Notes: generated by a model not told the origin, from the letters alone. DNA of 64,000 bases from Aristolochia californica (GCA_029961685.1 JARWKL010000001.1:57027314-57091313), one strand, 5' to 3'. Shown: positions 32,095 to 44,777, numbered from the stretch's first letter. Program-made: numbers and translations.

Positions 32095-32872
32095 AATGAT
32101 TATGTATGCCATTATCTGTAAACAAACTAGAAATCCAGACATAGAAAATATTAGATTTCTTACATGTCAGTTTATAGAAATCTTTGAAAGGTTGGTAAGA
32201 TAATTACTTATTTGAAAAACAAAAAACTAAAATTTTAGGAAATGTCTAAATGTAAATAGACATTGAACAACTATAAGAGATAGTAGTATATGCATTCCTC
32301 ACACCATTTGTGAGCATTTTGCTAGGTATTGTGTCTCACAAAGGAGAAAAATCAGATCTCTTTTACGAAATTTAAAATGTCAAACCTTAATTGAGTTTAG
32401 TTAGTAGAAAGATGTCTACCTTGCAAGAATGATGCAACTAGATGATCTGCTCGTTGGAAGCATAAATTTGTGGAATGTCTTCCATCTCTTTGAGATCAAA
32501 GAGAATAGCAGAATCTCAAAGAAAAAATATATGAATAAGTAATTAGATTATAGAGATCTAACCTACTAGACAAGATCTAACATTTTGGACAGATAATTAA
32601 TACATGTATCCATGAAAGCTTAGCTTTATGTAATGAAATAAAGCTAAGGAATCAACTTAACGAGGAAAAACTAAATGAGAAAAACAATTGGGATAATTTT
32701 GCAAACAATTTGCAATTAATGGTCCTTTTAATTCTAGTAAAAAAGCTAAATTAAAAAAATATTTTTTTATCAAATTATAGGTTGCAAAAAGAATCTAGAT
32801 CTTCAAATCTAGAATCTAGACCCAGAAAGAAAAAAAAAATCATAAAGAGAAATTTTGAAAAGATAGTCCCAA

Positions 32873-32890
32873 TGTTACAAATGTGGAAGA
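32873..32890 (+). other. Zinc-knuckle relic of the pararetroviral coat protein
   Basis: TGTTACAAATGTGGAAGA encodes CYKCGR, the first half of a CCHC knuckle. The expected His and third Cys are not found downstream. Confidence 0.55.
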
Positions 32891-33104
32891 CTTAAAGTGA
32901 AATTAAGCACTACACTAATAATGTTTGGTGAAACAAAACATTGATGAACTAAAACTTAATGAAGACTTAAAAGATAGTCTTTTCAAGATTTATCTTTATT
33001 CAAATCTCTCTGAAATCTCTTAAGATGAAGTTTCTTTATCCTCTGATAAATCTTCTATCAAACAAAATTTTGAATTAGACGATCATTTATCTTCTTCAGT
33101 TGAA

Positions 33105-33352
33105 GAATATGATTGTTGTAAAAAATCACAATTAACTTGAATTATCTCCATAAGATCATTGGAAAGCATCTCTAAAATGGTTAATTCAGGATTAAATATA
33201 ATTAAAAACCCAATAAAAGGATATCAATAGAATACGATTGTTGTAAAAAATACAATTAACTTGAATTATCTCCATAAGATCATTGGAAAGCATCTCTAAA
33301 ATGGTTAATTTAGGATTAAATATAATTAAAAACACAATAAAAGGATATCAAT
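33105..33352. repeat. ~125-bp tandem duplication in the pararetroviral remnant
   Basis: GAATATGATTGTTGTAAAAA... (33105-33229) is followed directly by a near copy starting GAATACGATTGTTG at 33230. A few substitutions and one indel separate them, so the duplication is older than the 61-bp one. Confidence 0.85.
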
Positions 33353-34249
33353 AATATTCTTACTAAACTTACTAATCTTGATTCAAAAATAAAAATCTTA
33401 GATATTCTTTCTGAACATAAAAAGAAAAAAATCAGATACACAAAATACATATAGCATAAAAACACTTTAAAATATAGAGCAAATAAAAAAAAAGTACCGA
33501 TCTCTATTGAAGATCTCAAAAAGAGAAATTAGTTACTATGAATGGAGTTGAAATCAATAAATTACATATTAGATCAATTGGAAGCCAATCAAGCTTGAAC
33601 TTCAAATCAAGAAGAGCATCTTGATGAAAATCAAGAATAGGTAGAACCATACCTAAATTTGATCCAAACAAGTTATATCTCAATAATAAATGGCGTAGAC
33701 ATAAAGATTATTTATAAGTTATCGAAAGCCGACATATGCATAGAAGAAATATGCATATGTAATACTTCTTTTTAGTCAAAGATTTAAAGTAGCATATCAG
33801 TTTAGAAACCTCATTCCTAAATAAAATCATGCAAGTTGAAAAAATAGATCAAACTAGAACCTATTTTCAAAACCTAGGAAGAACTTTCCAATACAAGTTT
33901 ATCTAAGATCGTAAAACAAGGATATTCAATAAAATAAGAGATTCATTGTTAAAAAGAAATAAAATTAATTTCTTACAATAATAACTCTCATCTTTAAAAA
34001 AATTGTTCAATTAAAAACATGAGAAACAGGACAAAATATCAAAAAAATTATTAAAAACTTAAAAAATGAAGGTTGCACTAATATTTCTTATGCATTTTGG
34101 GAAATAAAACAACGTAGTGTTACTCTTCCCAACATAGATGGATTTGATGAAAAAGATATCAAAACCCAAAGCAAGGTCATCCTAAATGAATCAAGAATAC
34201 CTTGATTTATTTTTTTTTAAAAAAAAGATCAATGATCTACTTGAAACGA

Positions 34250-34790
34250 AATTAATTAGACCTTCACAATCTCCTTGGAGTTGCACAATATTTCGATGCC
34301 AATAAGAATTTTGAGAAAGAAAAAGGATCACCAATATTAGTGATTAATTATAAAGTCTCAACAAAGTGCTGAAATGGATTAGATACCCAATTCTTAATAA
34401 AAGAGATTTTCTTAAATTGTCTCTACAAAGCAAAAATATTTTTAAAATTTGATCTAAATCTGGGATATTGGCAAATTCAAACAAGTGTCCAAGATAGGTA
34501 TAAAATTGTCTTTATTGTTATTTTTGGACATTATGAATGAGATGTCAGGCCTTTTGGTCTATTTCATAACATCATGAATAATATTTTTATTCCTTACTCA
34601 GGTTATATGATTGTATATATTGATGATGTTATAGTGTTTTCAAAATTTTGGAACAACACTATAAATATTTGAAGATATTTAAATATCTTACAAAAACTGG
34701 CCTATCTTTTTCAAAGATGAAACTATGTCAGAGAAAAATAAGATTTCTTTGGCATAATATAACTCAAGGACAAATTATTCCTATTGAAAG
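34250..34790 (+). pseudogene. Pararetroviral reverse transcriptase relic
   Basis: Pieces in shifting frames keep a SPWSC-type entry and a KVLKWIRYPI segment. The catalytic YIDD box at 34616-34627 and a LEQHYKYLKIF-like stretch follow. Frame changes and stops are dense. The order and motifs point to Caulimoviridae, although gypsy RTs are related. Confidence 0.65.
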
Positions 34791-34920
34791 AAGTAGGATT
34801 AGGACTCTTTAGTCCCCCATGATCAGATCTCATCAATGGCATTAAACTGCAACATAATCTTAAATAGTTCTGTCAATACTAGGGAAAAATTTGCCCCATC
34901 TCAAGAGGTTAACAAGTTCA

Positions 34921-34926
34921 TTTATT
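34921..34926 (-). terminator. Probable FabZ poly(A) signal
   Basis: AATAAA on the minus strand about 100 bases after the FabZ stop codon. Confidence 0.5.
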
Positions 34927-35025
34927 TCGCAAAACATGCAGGATTTCACTATCCAGAAGAAAATGTAAGTCTCCGTGGACGTAAAACTGGATTAATAGGA
35001 GACGACGCAAATTTCAAATCTGAAC

Positions 35026-38000
35026 TCATTTACTGCCGCTGCCAGTTGCCATCAAGAATTCACCATCGCATACTATGTCACCACCCACGTAAGCTTTGCC
35101 TACCATCTTTGCTATTCCAAAGCCTTTCTGCAGCTTTACAAGTGTCATTCTCATGACCAAGGTGTCCCCCGCAATCACAGGTTTGCGGAACCTCAATTTG
35201 TCAATTCCTGCAAAGAAGAAGTTCTCCCGAGATCCCCCAACTTCTGGTTGAAGCATCACTATTCCTCCCACCTGAGCCATAGCCTGAATATCCACTATTT
35301 GTCAGTACTCACCAGCAAGTCAGAATAGATTGGAAATGGTCAATAATATATAAAAGTAACAACCAGAAGTGGGCGATGATGATAAAAACAAATAGCCATA
35401 ATCCAACCAGCTGTGAGTCACACCAGCAGAAAAGGATTTTGCTCATAATGGGTGAAGGCATTTAGTGTGCGTGTGTGTGTCTTTAAGCAACGAACATATC
35501 AAGAACAGAGAAGAACAGATGATCCTCAAACGGTTTAGCAGCAGAAAACAGTGTTCATCCTTGACGGATTCACTAATCACCTGAATACCAAAATGAATGC
35601 TATTGCGATATTCTATTCTGATGGACTGCTGTACTCACGCACGCAAGGGGAGGTGCAACAATCTCATTCATGATATGATACTCAGATAAACTCCAATGCT
35701 CAAGGTAGACCACACCAAGGTAATTCAGCCCTTTACTTCTACTAAGTGGTGCGTAGCACCTTTTTCTTTTGGAATAAACAGTTCTCATCACAAAATCTAT
35801 GATTCCCAAAATATTTAAGAGGAAGCTAGAAGATTCTTCAAGCTTTGAATACATAAACGTTTCAAAACCACTAGCATTAATGACCAACGAGTATGGGGGG
35901 CATATGAACAGCTCAACTCATACCACACAAAACAAGGAGGTTTGAGAAGAGCTAATTTTAACTTAATGTCATGCTTTGAGAAAATTTACAAGAAGTAAAT
36001 CTATTGGACAGACACTAACAAGTAAACTATTTTGGACGTACATTTTAAAAAAAAAAACATATTCTGGTTTATATTACAAGGCCAAATATGCAGCACCAAG
36101 TACAATTAAACAGGACATCTCACCAACAAACTTATTAAAAAGTATAAGAAGAATATAGACAAAAAAATATGCAGAAGAGAAGATATCCGAGCAAAAAATA
36201 AATGGAGCACATAAAATAAAATTATTAACATCATTAAGTTTAGTTTTCCAAGAAAAGAACATGCTTTTCCCCAAGATTAAAAAATGATAGTTTTTTAAAG
36301 CACCTCGATCCTCCTACAAAAACATGATTTTCTAAAGCATACTGTCAAACATCTTACAGTCCTTTCCATAGTCTGCAGTGCAAACTCAAGTATCATAAAA
36401 TAAAAATAAAAACTGAAAAACACAAGTAGCCAGCTCAAAGCAAATCAAAAAGTACTGCCAAAGACAAATAATGATAAAGTACCCCCAACATCTACAAAAC
36501 TTTATGAAGATAATCTTAGACCAAAGCATCTTCTTCTAAAACTTTTTTCAAATTACTTTTTCTAAAACTTTCTTTCAATTTTTGAAACTGTAATTTTATT
36601 TAAGTGAAAAAAATTGAACTTTTTGAACCATAATTCTTTACACAAACATGATTTCTAAAACTAATAAAAGAACTCTTACAGCCATAACCTCAATCAAATT
36701 GGGAGTTGAAGTATAATAAAGTAAAAAACCGAATAGTAGTAATAGTTAGGCCATACCTAGGTAGCACTCTGAAGACCAAAGTTATAAACATCAGAAGTTC
36801 ACAGCTAGACACTAAGGAGTGAGTTGTGCAATTTCGAATAGCTACTTGCTGTGAGAAATTCAAGCCTCGGATGACTTCCTTAGGACTGTGCTCTCGGAAT
36901 CAATGAAAAAAGTATAGACTTTAAGTAATTGGTTATTCAGTTTATACGTTCTGGAGTTCTCACAACAACAGCTTCCCAACTCCCAATTTATACATACCAA
37001 AAAGGATAAATTTGTAATGAAAGAGCTATAATGGTGAAAGACAACCAAACAGCTCTTCTATGCAAAGAACAAAGCTAAACACAACATATTTAATCTTTAT
37101 AATGAGGCAGTGAATGTTCAGCAAGATTAGATAGAACAGAGGAGGATTTTGGGACACTTCTTAAAGTCCTCAAACACCAGAAAGTATTTTAAGTTTCTTG
37201 TCATATTACATAGAGCACTTTGAGCCACTGACAGTCAGAAGAATTAAAAATAGGACTGTTTCAGATTCACCAATCAAGTACACCTACTCTTCTGATCCAC
37301 TCTCTCTTCCATCCTCCTTTCCAATTCAGTAATAAAAGACCTTGGACAGCTAATCAACTGCCCGTTGTTATCATTTTCTATGTGTCTTTGCAATTTTATC
37401 TACTTTGTATTGCTCATTTTATTGAACAATACAATAAATTGAACATTAAACCCAAACTTTAACTGATGGAAGAAAAAAAGTCCTGCAAAATGTAGATGTT
37501 TTCCATTTTAATTCTCTGAAACCCACATTTCCATCTTTTAAATACTGCTGTTCCCCACATTTCCAAATGCTTCCATTCTGTTCATACCTAGAGTCATTAT
37601 AAATCACATTTAAAAAAAAAAAGAGTCATTATAAATCATGCATTTGGAACCTTAGATGTGCCTCTGGTGGGGAGACTGTTTTTTTCAATTGGTACAAACC
37701 CGGGCAACACCCCAATCCCTCCGATGATGAATATCTAGGTTTTCCTATCCCCTTCTTTAAAAGACACAAGTCATAGATAAGGAAGTAAAAGCAAAAGTAA
37801 AATTAACTAGCCATGCATCCCAAAAATAAAATCATTATACCATCCTCTCTAGGTGAAATAACAAAAGAATCATAGCAATGTGAAAAGTTAATGGAGCACC
37901 TATGGGTCCACTATTAAAATTTGTCAAGATCCTGACTGTATTTGTTTTTTTTTTTTTTTTTTTTTTGTCTATATGAATATTGAACCCTATACCCTAGTGA

Positions 38001-39686
38001 GACTTAAATCCAAGGCTTCACACTAAAAATTCCATTATGTGAACATTGAGCCAAACACCCAATCTCCGTTTTAGGTAATTGATGAAGCAATGTTACTCAG
38101 GAAACCATGACCTCTGCTAAATGCTCTCGTCTCACTAATACCAGCACATATCAACATCTCTAGCAAGCACCACGATACTAAAAAGTCAAATTCCATCACT
38201 TACAGTAAAGGCAAAAAAAAAAAAAAAAGGTAAAAATTTCTGCTTCATTACATAAATAAGTCTGGACAGAAAAAAAAACAGTTGAAAAAGTCCATTCTAT
38301 CAGCAATAGTACCTATTCAGCCTCAGTTAACTGACGAGCCTATTTCAGAATTAGCTCCATGGATTTCTTTAAAAGTATTCCTGTTGAAAAATGTGTGAAA
38401 TGGAAAGACAACTGCTGCTTTCGTTCCCTCAGTATACTTCAATTCAAGAAAGTTAAAAGTTCAAGCAGCCTATGACATCCTTTCTCAGCCTCTTTTGCTT
38501 TTTTCTTTTTCTTGTGGAGAATATGACTGTGTACCATACATGGTAACACAATTTGGTCAACACTTTCACCCAACGATTTAGCCACTCAGCCGTTGATATA
38601 AAAGACATTGCAATAATAGGTAATGCATATTTTACAAAAAGAATTGAAGAAAGAACACAACTTAGATGCAGAAAATATAGATTTCTTCTAGTGCAGGGAG
38701 TGCGGATTTAGAGATGGAAAAATAACACAATTACATGAGCGAAAGTGAATGCCTTTAACCATCAAGAAGAAAACGAAAAAGAGTAATTTTCCAGATACGA
38801 GTAACCAAGCTCTGCCCAATCATATCTACTAAAGCCTGTTACATTTAACTCAAGCAGAAAGCTTTTACCTATTTTGGCACAAGCATAGACGAGAAAGTGA
38901 CCATATCAATGGAAGTCCGCTTTCATTAGGAATTCTTTTAGGATAGTCCATGTGCATTACCATTCAGACAAGGATTAAACCAAACATTTTTTAAGAAACT
39001 ATAAACTTTAGGAGACGAAAAGAAAGAAAGACAAATACCTCAACCATGAGAACACCGGGCATGATTGGTCTCTCTGGGAAATGACCGGGGAAAAAGTTCT
39101 CGTTGATAGTGACATTCTTGATAGCTACTGCTGAAACACCTGGGTTGTACTCAATAACTCTATCCACTAGAAGAAACGGAAACCTAAACGAAGACAAAGA
39201 TAAATATGAAACTCAAATCTCAACAAATGCCTTTACCAAGAGAAAAGAAAAAAAAAAATGACAACACTAATGCAAATCTTCTTCAACGACATCATACCGA
39301 TGGGGCAAAATGTCTCGAATTTTATTAATATCCAGAACTGTAGGAAATGCCGGGAATTCTGCAAGTTCCAATTCAGAAATGTTAAGAAAAGCAGTCAAAA
39401 AATTGCTAATTTCACAGAGATAAATAACCCAAAGGAGAATATCTAGTGAAAAAACCTTACGCTGTTCTAATGGGACTTTTTCATCAGTTTCCAATGAGCA
39501 GCGAGTAACGAATGCGCTTGTTCTACTGGAGGATCTGAGTGTCTTCCGAACAGAAACTGTGCCAGGGAGAAGCCTTTTTCCGGGCGAAAAATACAGCACA
39601 GGGAGGCGGTTTTTCCGGTGGGAAACAGAAGACTGAGAAGGGAGAGAAGGAGACACGATCGATCTAGCCATGACAGTTGCTTCCAT
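35026..39686 (-). CDS. FabZ: Plastid 3-hydroxyacyl-[acyl-carrier-protein] dehydratase
   Basis: This enzyme removes water from (R)-3-hydroxyacyl-ACP to give trans-2-enoyl-ACP in plastid type-II fatty-acid synthesis. Exons on the minus strand are 39686-39461, 39358-39298, 39183-39039 and 35283-35026 (stop TGA). All are GT-AG and together encode 229 residues. The first ~65 residues are Ser/Arg-rich with few acids, a chloroplast transit peptide. The hot-dog domain follows: [32 protein letters not shown], then [19 protein letters not shown]. The latter carries the catalytic His (GHFP) and, across the exon 3/4 junction, the Glu before [26 protein letters not shown] and [14 protein letters not shown] finish it. 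The length fits the plant family (about 220). The frame is also open for 103 codons upstream, to an ATG at 39995. Confidence 0.95.
37590..37638 (+). repeat. Direct repeat flanking CATTT plus A11 (poly(A)-only insertion)
   Basis: GAGTCATTATAAATCA at 37591-37606 recurs exactly at 37623-37638. Between them is only CATTTAAAAAAAAAAA. The form is target duplication, a few bases, A tail, target duplication, as expected of a LINE-mediated insertion truncated almost to its tail. Confidence 0.75.
37945..38080 (-). mobile_element. SINE-like unit with 22-base A tail
   Basis: T22 at 37945-37966 is the A tail of a minus-strand unit. On that strand TGGCTCAATGTT (A-box-like) is followed about 40 bases on by GGATTTAAGTC and then GGTTCAATATTC (B-box-like). 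These match a decayed tRNA-derived SINE. I saw no target duplication. Confidence 0.5.
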
Positions 39687-40292
39687 TTCTCCGAGAACAC
39701 GGAAGAGCTGAGAACTAATGCGGATAAAAAACGAAGAATGGGAGTGGGAGAGCTCTGACGGGCGAAGAGAACGAGGGGAAGATTCGTTGGTTTTCTGGTG
39801 GAAGAGAGCAAACTTACGGCTTCTATTTGGTATAGCTCGGCGGTGATTCCAACCCAAACGTCCTGTTGAAAAGTGGGAAAGCTCCCGTGGGCGACGAGAA
39901 CAGAGGAAATTTAGCGTTGGACTCGGACCCCGATTTGTATAAATGACAAGTCGAGTAGGATTAGAACTCACTGGTTCAGTGGGTGGTATCGGCATAAGTT
40001 GAAGGGGACTTACTGGAACAGAAGGATCAATTCCCCCTGTTGACTTGGCCCCCCAGTCCTAAATTCAATCTAACTCACAGGACTCAGTAACTTGACTCCA
40101 CAAGTAGGAAAACAGAGCTTGGAGTGGCCAAGCACACCCGGGTTGTCGTGGGCAAGGGTAGGTCTTCTTCTTATAGTAGTAGTTCCGATCGATGATTTTA
40201 ATGTAATTTTTGGAATGTATGTCCTTTTTAATAACCATGCATTTTGTTATGCTTTACATGGAAATGGTAGGGTTAACCATTGAAAAGGGACC
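39687..40292 (-). promoter_or_regulatory. FabZ upstream region
   Basis: The 310 bases upstream of the chosen ATG are GC-richer and stay open in the FabZ frame to 39995. They may be leader or a longer N-terminus. No TATA box is obvious. 40000-40292 shows nothing recognisable. Confidence 0.45.
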
Positions 40293-40527
40293 TTGTATGA
40301 TTTCCAAAATGGGGTATATGTAAAAGGGAAAGTTGCTAAGCTTTCCCCACTATCTTTAGAGTTCACTCTTCTTGTTTCTCTGGTTGGAGATGAACAAGAG
40401 GTTGATGGTCAGTCCATGTTGGTTGAAGAGGATAATTTTAAAGGAGTTTCAAGATTTCATGCTAAAGAAGATGCCAAAGAACTTGAGAACTTTTACAGAA
40501 TTCACCACACTGATCGGGGTGAGGTTC
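40293..40527 (+). pseudogene. Unrecognised coding-like fragment, left part
   Basis: A plus-strand frame with protein-like composition (YDFQNGVYVKGKVAKLSPLS, LVSLVGDEQEVDGQSMLVEE, RFHAKEDAKELENFYRIHHT). It ends where the copia-2 LTR begins, so the true frame continued to the right before the insertion. I do not recognise the family. It may be a transposon protein or a decayed host exon. Confidence 0.4.
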
Positions 40528-40710
40528 CATTAACATTTATAAGTGTTACAACATAATTACATGGATTTACAATTGATATGATTGTACACTAAATGGAAAG
40601 ATTGAGCTTTATGAGCTCCTGAAATGGAGGGTCACGAACCTCTGTAAGAAAAGTTGTAAACAGGGCATATAATCTTAATTAGCGTAGATTAAGGTTGAGG
40701 ATCTTCAACA
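40528..40710 (-). repeat. copia-2 3' LTR
   Basis: A 183-bp repeat of 44834-45016. On the minus strand it starts TGTTGAAGATCCTC. Confidence 0.85.
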
Positions 40711-41190
40711 GCCCCCAGCAAGCTAAGCGTCGGATTAGGACCGACGTGTAGCTTGAATCAAAAAAATGAAAGAGAGGCCGAGACACATTTTTGGTGAATA
40801 TATTTGCAACCTGTAAGTGAGAGGGTACATACTGAGTGCAAAGTTTTCCAGCAACAACAAGTTCACAAAGAAAATGAATGTCTAACTCAACGTGTTTGGC
40901 CCGCTTGTGAGCAACAGGATTGGAGCTAAAAAAATAGCACTTTTGTTGTCGCATAATAGAAGAGGCTGCTGGGGAAGATAAACGGTGAGATCACAAAGAA
41001 GATGCGTGAGCTAAAGAAATTTGGCGGCAGTAAGAGCAAGAGCACGATATTCAGACTCACAGTTGGAACGAGAAACGGTAGGTTGCTTTTTGACACTCTA
41101 GGAAATTAAGTTGTCACCAAAGTAAATAGAGTAACCAAAGGTAGAGCAACGAGTGTCAGGACATCCGGCCCAATCAGCATCAAAATAAGC
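40711..41190 (-). pseudogene. copia-2 RNase H (broken)
   Basis: Minus-strand pieces give [13 protein letters not shown] residues near 41170, RNCESEYRALA near 41050 and RQQKCYFFSSNPVAHKRAKHVELDIHF at 40950-40870, then YVPSHLQVANIFTKNVSRPLF. These are the hallmarks of copia RNase H, including the H-x-x-x-K-H-x-E-x-D segment. Confidence 0.8.
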
Positions 41191-41192
41191 AA

Positions 41193-42155
41193 CTAAAGAT
41201 CCAGGAGCAGCAGATGGTCAAAAGGAGAGGCCAAAATGGAGAGTACCCTTGAGATATCAAAGAATGCGCTTGACAGCAAGAAAGTGGTCAGCAGTGGGAG
41301 AGTGTAGATACTGATTGAGTTGACAGCATGAGCCATATCGGGACATGTGATGGTCAAATACTGGAGAGCACCAACAAGAGATAGATAAAGAGTAGGATCC
41401 GAAAATAACTGACCATCAGAGGAGAGATGCTGAGAAACAACCATAGGAGTGTGAACAGGCTTGCTGTCAAGTAACTGAGCATGAGCAAGGATGTCCCGTG
41501 CATATTTCAACTGGCTGAGAAATAGACCATCAGTAGTGAGTGTAGTTTCATGACCAAGGAAGTAACTGAGAGACCCCAAATCCTTGGTAACGAACTCAGA
41601 ATGAAACTTGCAAGTAAAACTATCAAGAAGAGAAGAGTTGTTGTCCATAATAATAATGTCGTCAACATATAGGAGCAAATAGATGATGTCAGAGTGTCGG
41701 TGAAAGACAAAGAGTGAAGTGTCGGCACGACTGCAGTAGAAGCCAATATGAGTGAGAAAGGAGCTGAACCGCTAAAACCAAGCACAGGGTGCTTGTTTGA
41801 GACCATAAAGTGTTTTTTGGAACTTACAAACATGATTAGGGAAGCGAGGATCAATATACCCAGGAGGCTGTTCCATATAGACTTGTTCAGTAAGATGACC
41901 ATTTAGGAAGGCATTATTGACATCCAGTTGACGGAGAGGCCATCAGTGGGTAACAACAAGAGATAAAACAACACGAACAATGGTAGCTTTGATGACAAAA
42001 CTAAAAGTGTCGATGTAGTCAAGACCTGGGGCTTGTGTAAAACCCTTGGCTACGAGACGGGTTTTGAGTCGTTCAATAGAACCATCGGGCAAATATTTGG
42101 TCTGAAATACCCATTTAGAACCCACAATATTGGTGTAAGCAGCTCGAGGGACCAA
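41193..42155 (-). pseudogene. copia-2 reverse transcriptase (broken)
   Basis: The frame at 42155 starts with GSKWVFQTKYLPDGSIERLKTRLVAKGFTQAPGLDYIDTFS. The 41678 frame carries the catalytic LLYVDDIIIM box, then KDLGSLSYFLGHE and GALQYLTITCPDMAHAVN. At least two frameshifts lie between. Confidence 0.87.
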
Positions 42156-42288
42156 AATCCAGGTACGATTATTTTGCAGAGCTTGAACTTCTTCATCAAT
42201 AGCGGCAAGCTAGGTAGGATTCTTGGCAACAGATTTGAACCCTTTAGGCTCAGTGGATGTCAGGAGAGCATAAAGAAGACCAGAAGAT

Positions 42289-43591
42289 CTAGAGTAAGCA
42301 AGATCGGTCGAGTGACGGGGTTTGAAAATACCAGCCTTGGCTCGTGTGAGCATACAATGGGATCCCATCGGAAGTGCAGCAAGTGGATCCAGGTGGACGA
42401 AGATCTGTGGGCGGCAGAGGTGGTCCTGTAAAAGAATTAGTGGTCTGCAAAGACTCATCCACGGGATCAGTACAAATAACACACAAACGGGAGCCGAATT
42501 GAGTAATGTGTCGGGAATGGGGTGCCAGAAGAGATGGGGGCATGACAGTAGGAGAGGGACTGGGTTCCAAAAAATTGGAGAATTGGAGAGAGGATAGGGG
42601 TTGAGCCTGAGAAGAAGCTAAGGATGGGAAATAAGTCTCATCAAATTGAGCATGTCGAGTGATATATAGCCGAAAGGTGATGGGATCAAGACAACGAAAC
42701 CCTTTATAAGATGAGTTATATCCCATAAGAGACATGGAAGACTACGCGGAGAAAATTTATTAGGCATATAATCACGTAAACATTGATAAACACGATAACC
42801 AAAGGAATGAAAATTTGCATAATTGGGAGAAAGACCATAGAGAATTTCAAAAGGGGACTTACCTCTGAGAAGTGGTGTTGGCAAGCGATTGATGATGTAG
42901 GCGACAGTGTTAAAAGCTTAACCCATAAGCGAGGAGAAATTTGAGAATGGAAAAGCAGAGCCAAACCAGTTTCAGTCACATGATGGTGTTTTCGTTCGGC
43001 GTGACCGTTTTGGGCAAGGGTATATGGACAAGATAGTTGATGATGATGCCAGTCGTACGAAGGTGGTCTTTAAAACAATTGCTAGTAAATTCTGCACAAC
43101 CATCACTTTGAAATTTTTTTATACGAGCAGAATGTTGGTTTTCCACAAAATTTTGAAATTGAAGAAAGGTATTGTAGAAGTTAGATTTCAATTTCAATGG
43201 GTAAAGCCAAGTAATGTGAGAATAACCATCAACAAACAAAACATAGTAAACAAATCCCAAATTTGATGCTACTGGTGAAGGACCCCATATATCGCAATGA
43301 ATTAGCGCAAACACATGATACTACCTTTTTTTCATTTCGAGAATAAGGTAAACGATGACTTTTAGAAAGTTGGCATGTATTACATAATTTAGGAGATGAC
43401 AGTAAGGAGGTAAGATAAAGTTGTCCATTTTTATTTAATAAAGAAGGAACAAAATGATACACATGTCCTAGATGAGCATACGATAATTCATATGAAGCAT
43501 GAAGAGATTTATTTTTCAAAACAGAAATAAAAGCGTAATTTCCACGCTCTAGCACATATAGGCCTCCATCACGTTTACCAGTTGCCACCAC
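42289..43591 (-). pseudogene. copia-2 integrase (broken)
   Basis: Frames include HLGHVYHF and CNTCQLSKSHRLPYSRNE (HHCC zinc region), then LIHCDIWGPSPVASNLGFVYYVLFVDGYSHITWLYPL (core start), KKFQSDGCAEFTS, and a degraded QNG..E site. KSPFEILYGLSPNY and the C-terminal CLDPITFRLYITRHAQFDE follow. Confidence 0.85.
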
Positions 43592-43599
43592 CTTTCCCG

Positions 43600-44777
43600 T
43601 TTGGCGATTCTAAATAGTTAAAAAGTCATTAGTAAACTTAACGAATAAAGGAAAATCATTCGTTAATTTACTAATGGACAAGAGATTTTTAGTAAGATGG
43701 GGAGTCACCAAGACATCTAACAATTTAAGATCTGGTGAAGGGGAAAGGTGACCCGTATGGGTAATAGGTAGAGACGCACCATTCCCTATAATTACACTAT
43801 CCTTACCCATGTAAGAGACAGACTGATCCAACGCTGAGTGGGTTGGAGTCATGTGGGCCGAAGCTCATGTGTCCACGAACCAATCTGAGGCATCGTTATT
43901 TTTCGGACATGGAAAGCGTCGAGGCGAAGGACTCTGCGAGCTGCGCCGATGGCTCGTGCTGAGCATACCGTTGTCGACAACGATCGACATAATGGCTGTC
44001 CTGACGACAAATCCGACAACGTGGTGTTCGGCGACGGTGGATAGGGTTGGAACGGCCCTGACCGTGAGCGAATCGCTGCTCTGGTCGTGACCGGTGTTTC
44101 GGTCATGACTGTTTCCACGACCATGATTAGGGCTAGAGGAGCCTCCGAAATGAGGAGAAGAAGCCCGATTTGTAGTGAATGCGGCAGTGGAGGCCGCCGG
44201 AGGCTCGATCAATTTCTGAAAAATTTCAAAGCTTTCTGTTTCGACACCAGGTCCAAAAAACAGGGGAGAGGGGTTTGTGCCATTTGGGTAGTGGAGAAGC
44301 TCGAGAAGTTGGGGCCTAGACCGCGAAGAAACCAGTGCACCTTATCGATGCTATCGACGGGAGTACCAATGGCATGGAGTTGGTCACATAGAGCTTTAAA
44401 GGCTCAAGCATAAGCACTGACCGGACGAGTGCCACGTTTCATCAGTTGACGATCGTCTTTGAGACGAATTTCAAGGGCCTTGGAGTGGTGGCTGAATGTA
44501 TTTTCAAGAGCAATCCACACCTCACGGGATGTGGTCAGACCATGGCCTCTTCTGAAAGAGACGACAAGATAAGGCTAAGGAGACGCTAATCTGTTGCCTT
44601 CCATGCCAGATACTTGGGGCTTGGCGTCTGAGAGGTAGGAGGGTCAAACGAGGGTGGTGGCACAAGAGTACCGTCCACATGACCCAACAATCTTTGACTA
44701 TCAAGGACAGGAAGAAACTGACTCTTCCATAGGAGATAATTAGAGGATGAAGACTTGATGGTAACCATATGAATCAT
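43600..44777 (-). pseudogene. copia-2 gag and protease (broken)
   Basis: The gag N-terminus at 44777 encodes SSSSNYLLWKSQFLPVLDSQRLLGHVDGT. A knuckle CRICRQDSHYVDRC lies near 44020-43970. A decayed DWFVDT-type protease active site lies near 43885-43860. VIIGNGASLPITHTG and VTPHLTKNLLSISKLTNDF follow. Confidence 0.82.

Larger units (their letters stand above)
31190..34800 (+). mobile_element. Endogenous pararetrovirus (Caulimoviridae), heavily decayed
   Basis: A plus-strand, very AT-rich remnant whose broken frames follow the order of a plant pararetrovirus. First come Lys/Asn-rich frames (31315-32094), then a zinc-knuckle relic near 32873, and a reverse transcriptase relic with a YIDD box at 34616-34627. 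Stops and frameshifts occur throughout, so nothing can be expressed as a full protein. No LTRs bound it, which fits an integrated caulimovirid rather than a gypsy element. RNase H is not recognised. The ends are approximate; the right end lies about 120 bp from the FabZ poly(A) signal. Confidence 0.7.
35284..39038 (-). other. FabZ intron 3, 3.75 kb
   Basis: A GT-AG intron with little recognisable content: a short TG repeat near 35467-35480, a poly(A) scar at 37590-37638 and a SINE-like unit at 37945-38080. Unlike the AP4E and acyl-ACP synthetase introns, it shows no LINE. Confidence 0.75.

Noticed and set aside
36030..36070. Possible fifth poly(A)-only insertion (ACATTTT-A11)
   Set aside because: The flanks share only a weak 8-base match.
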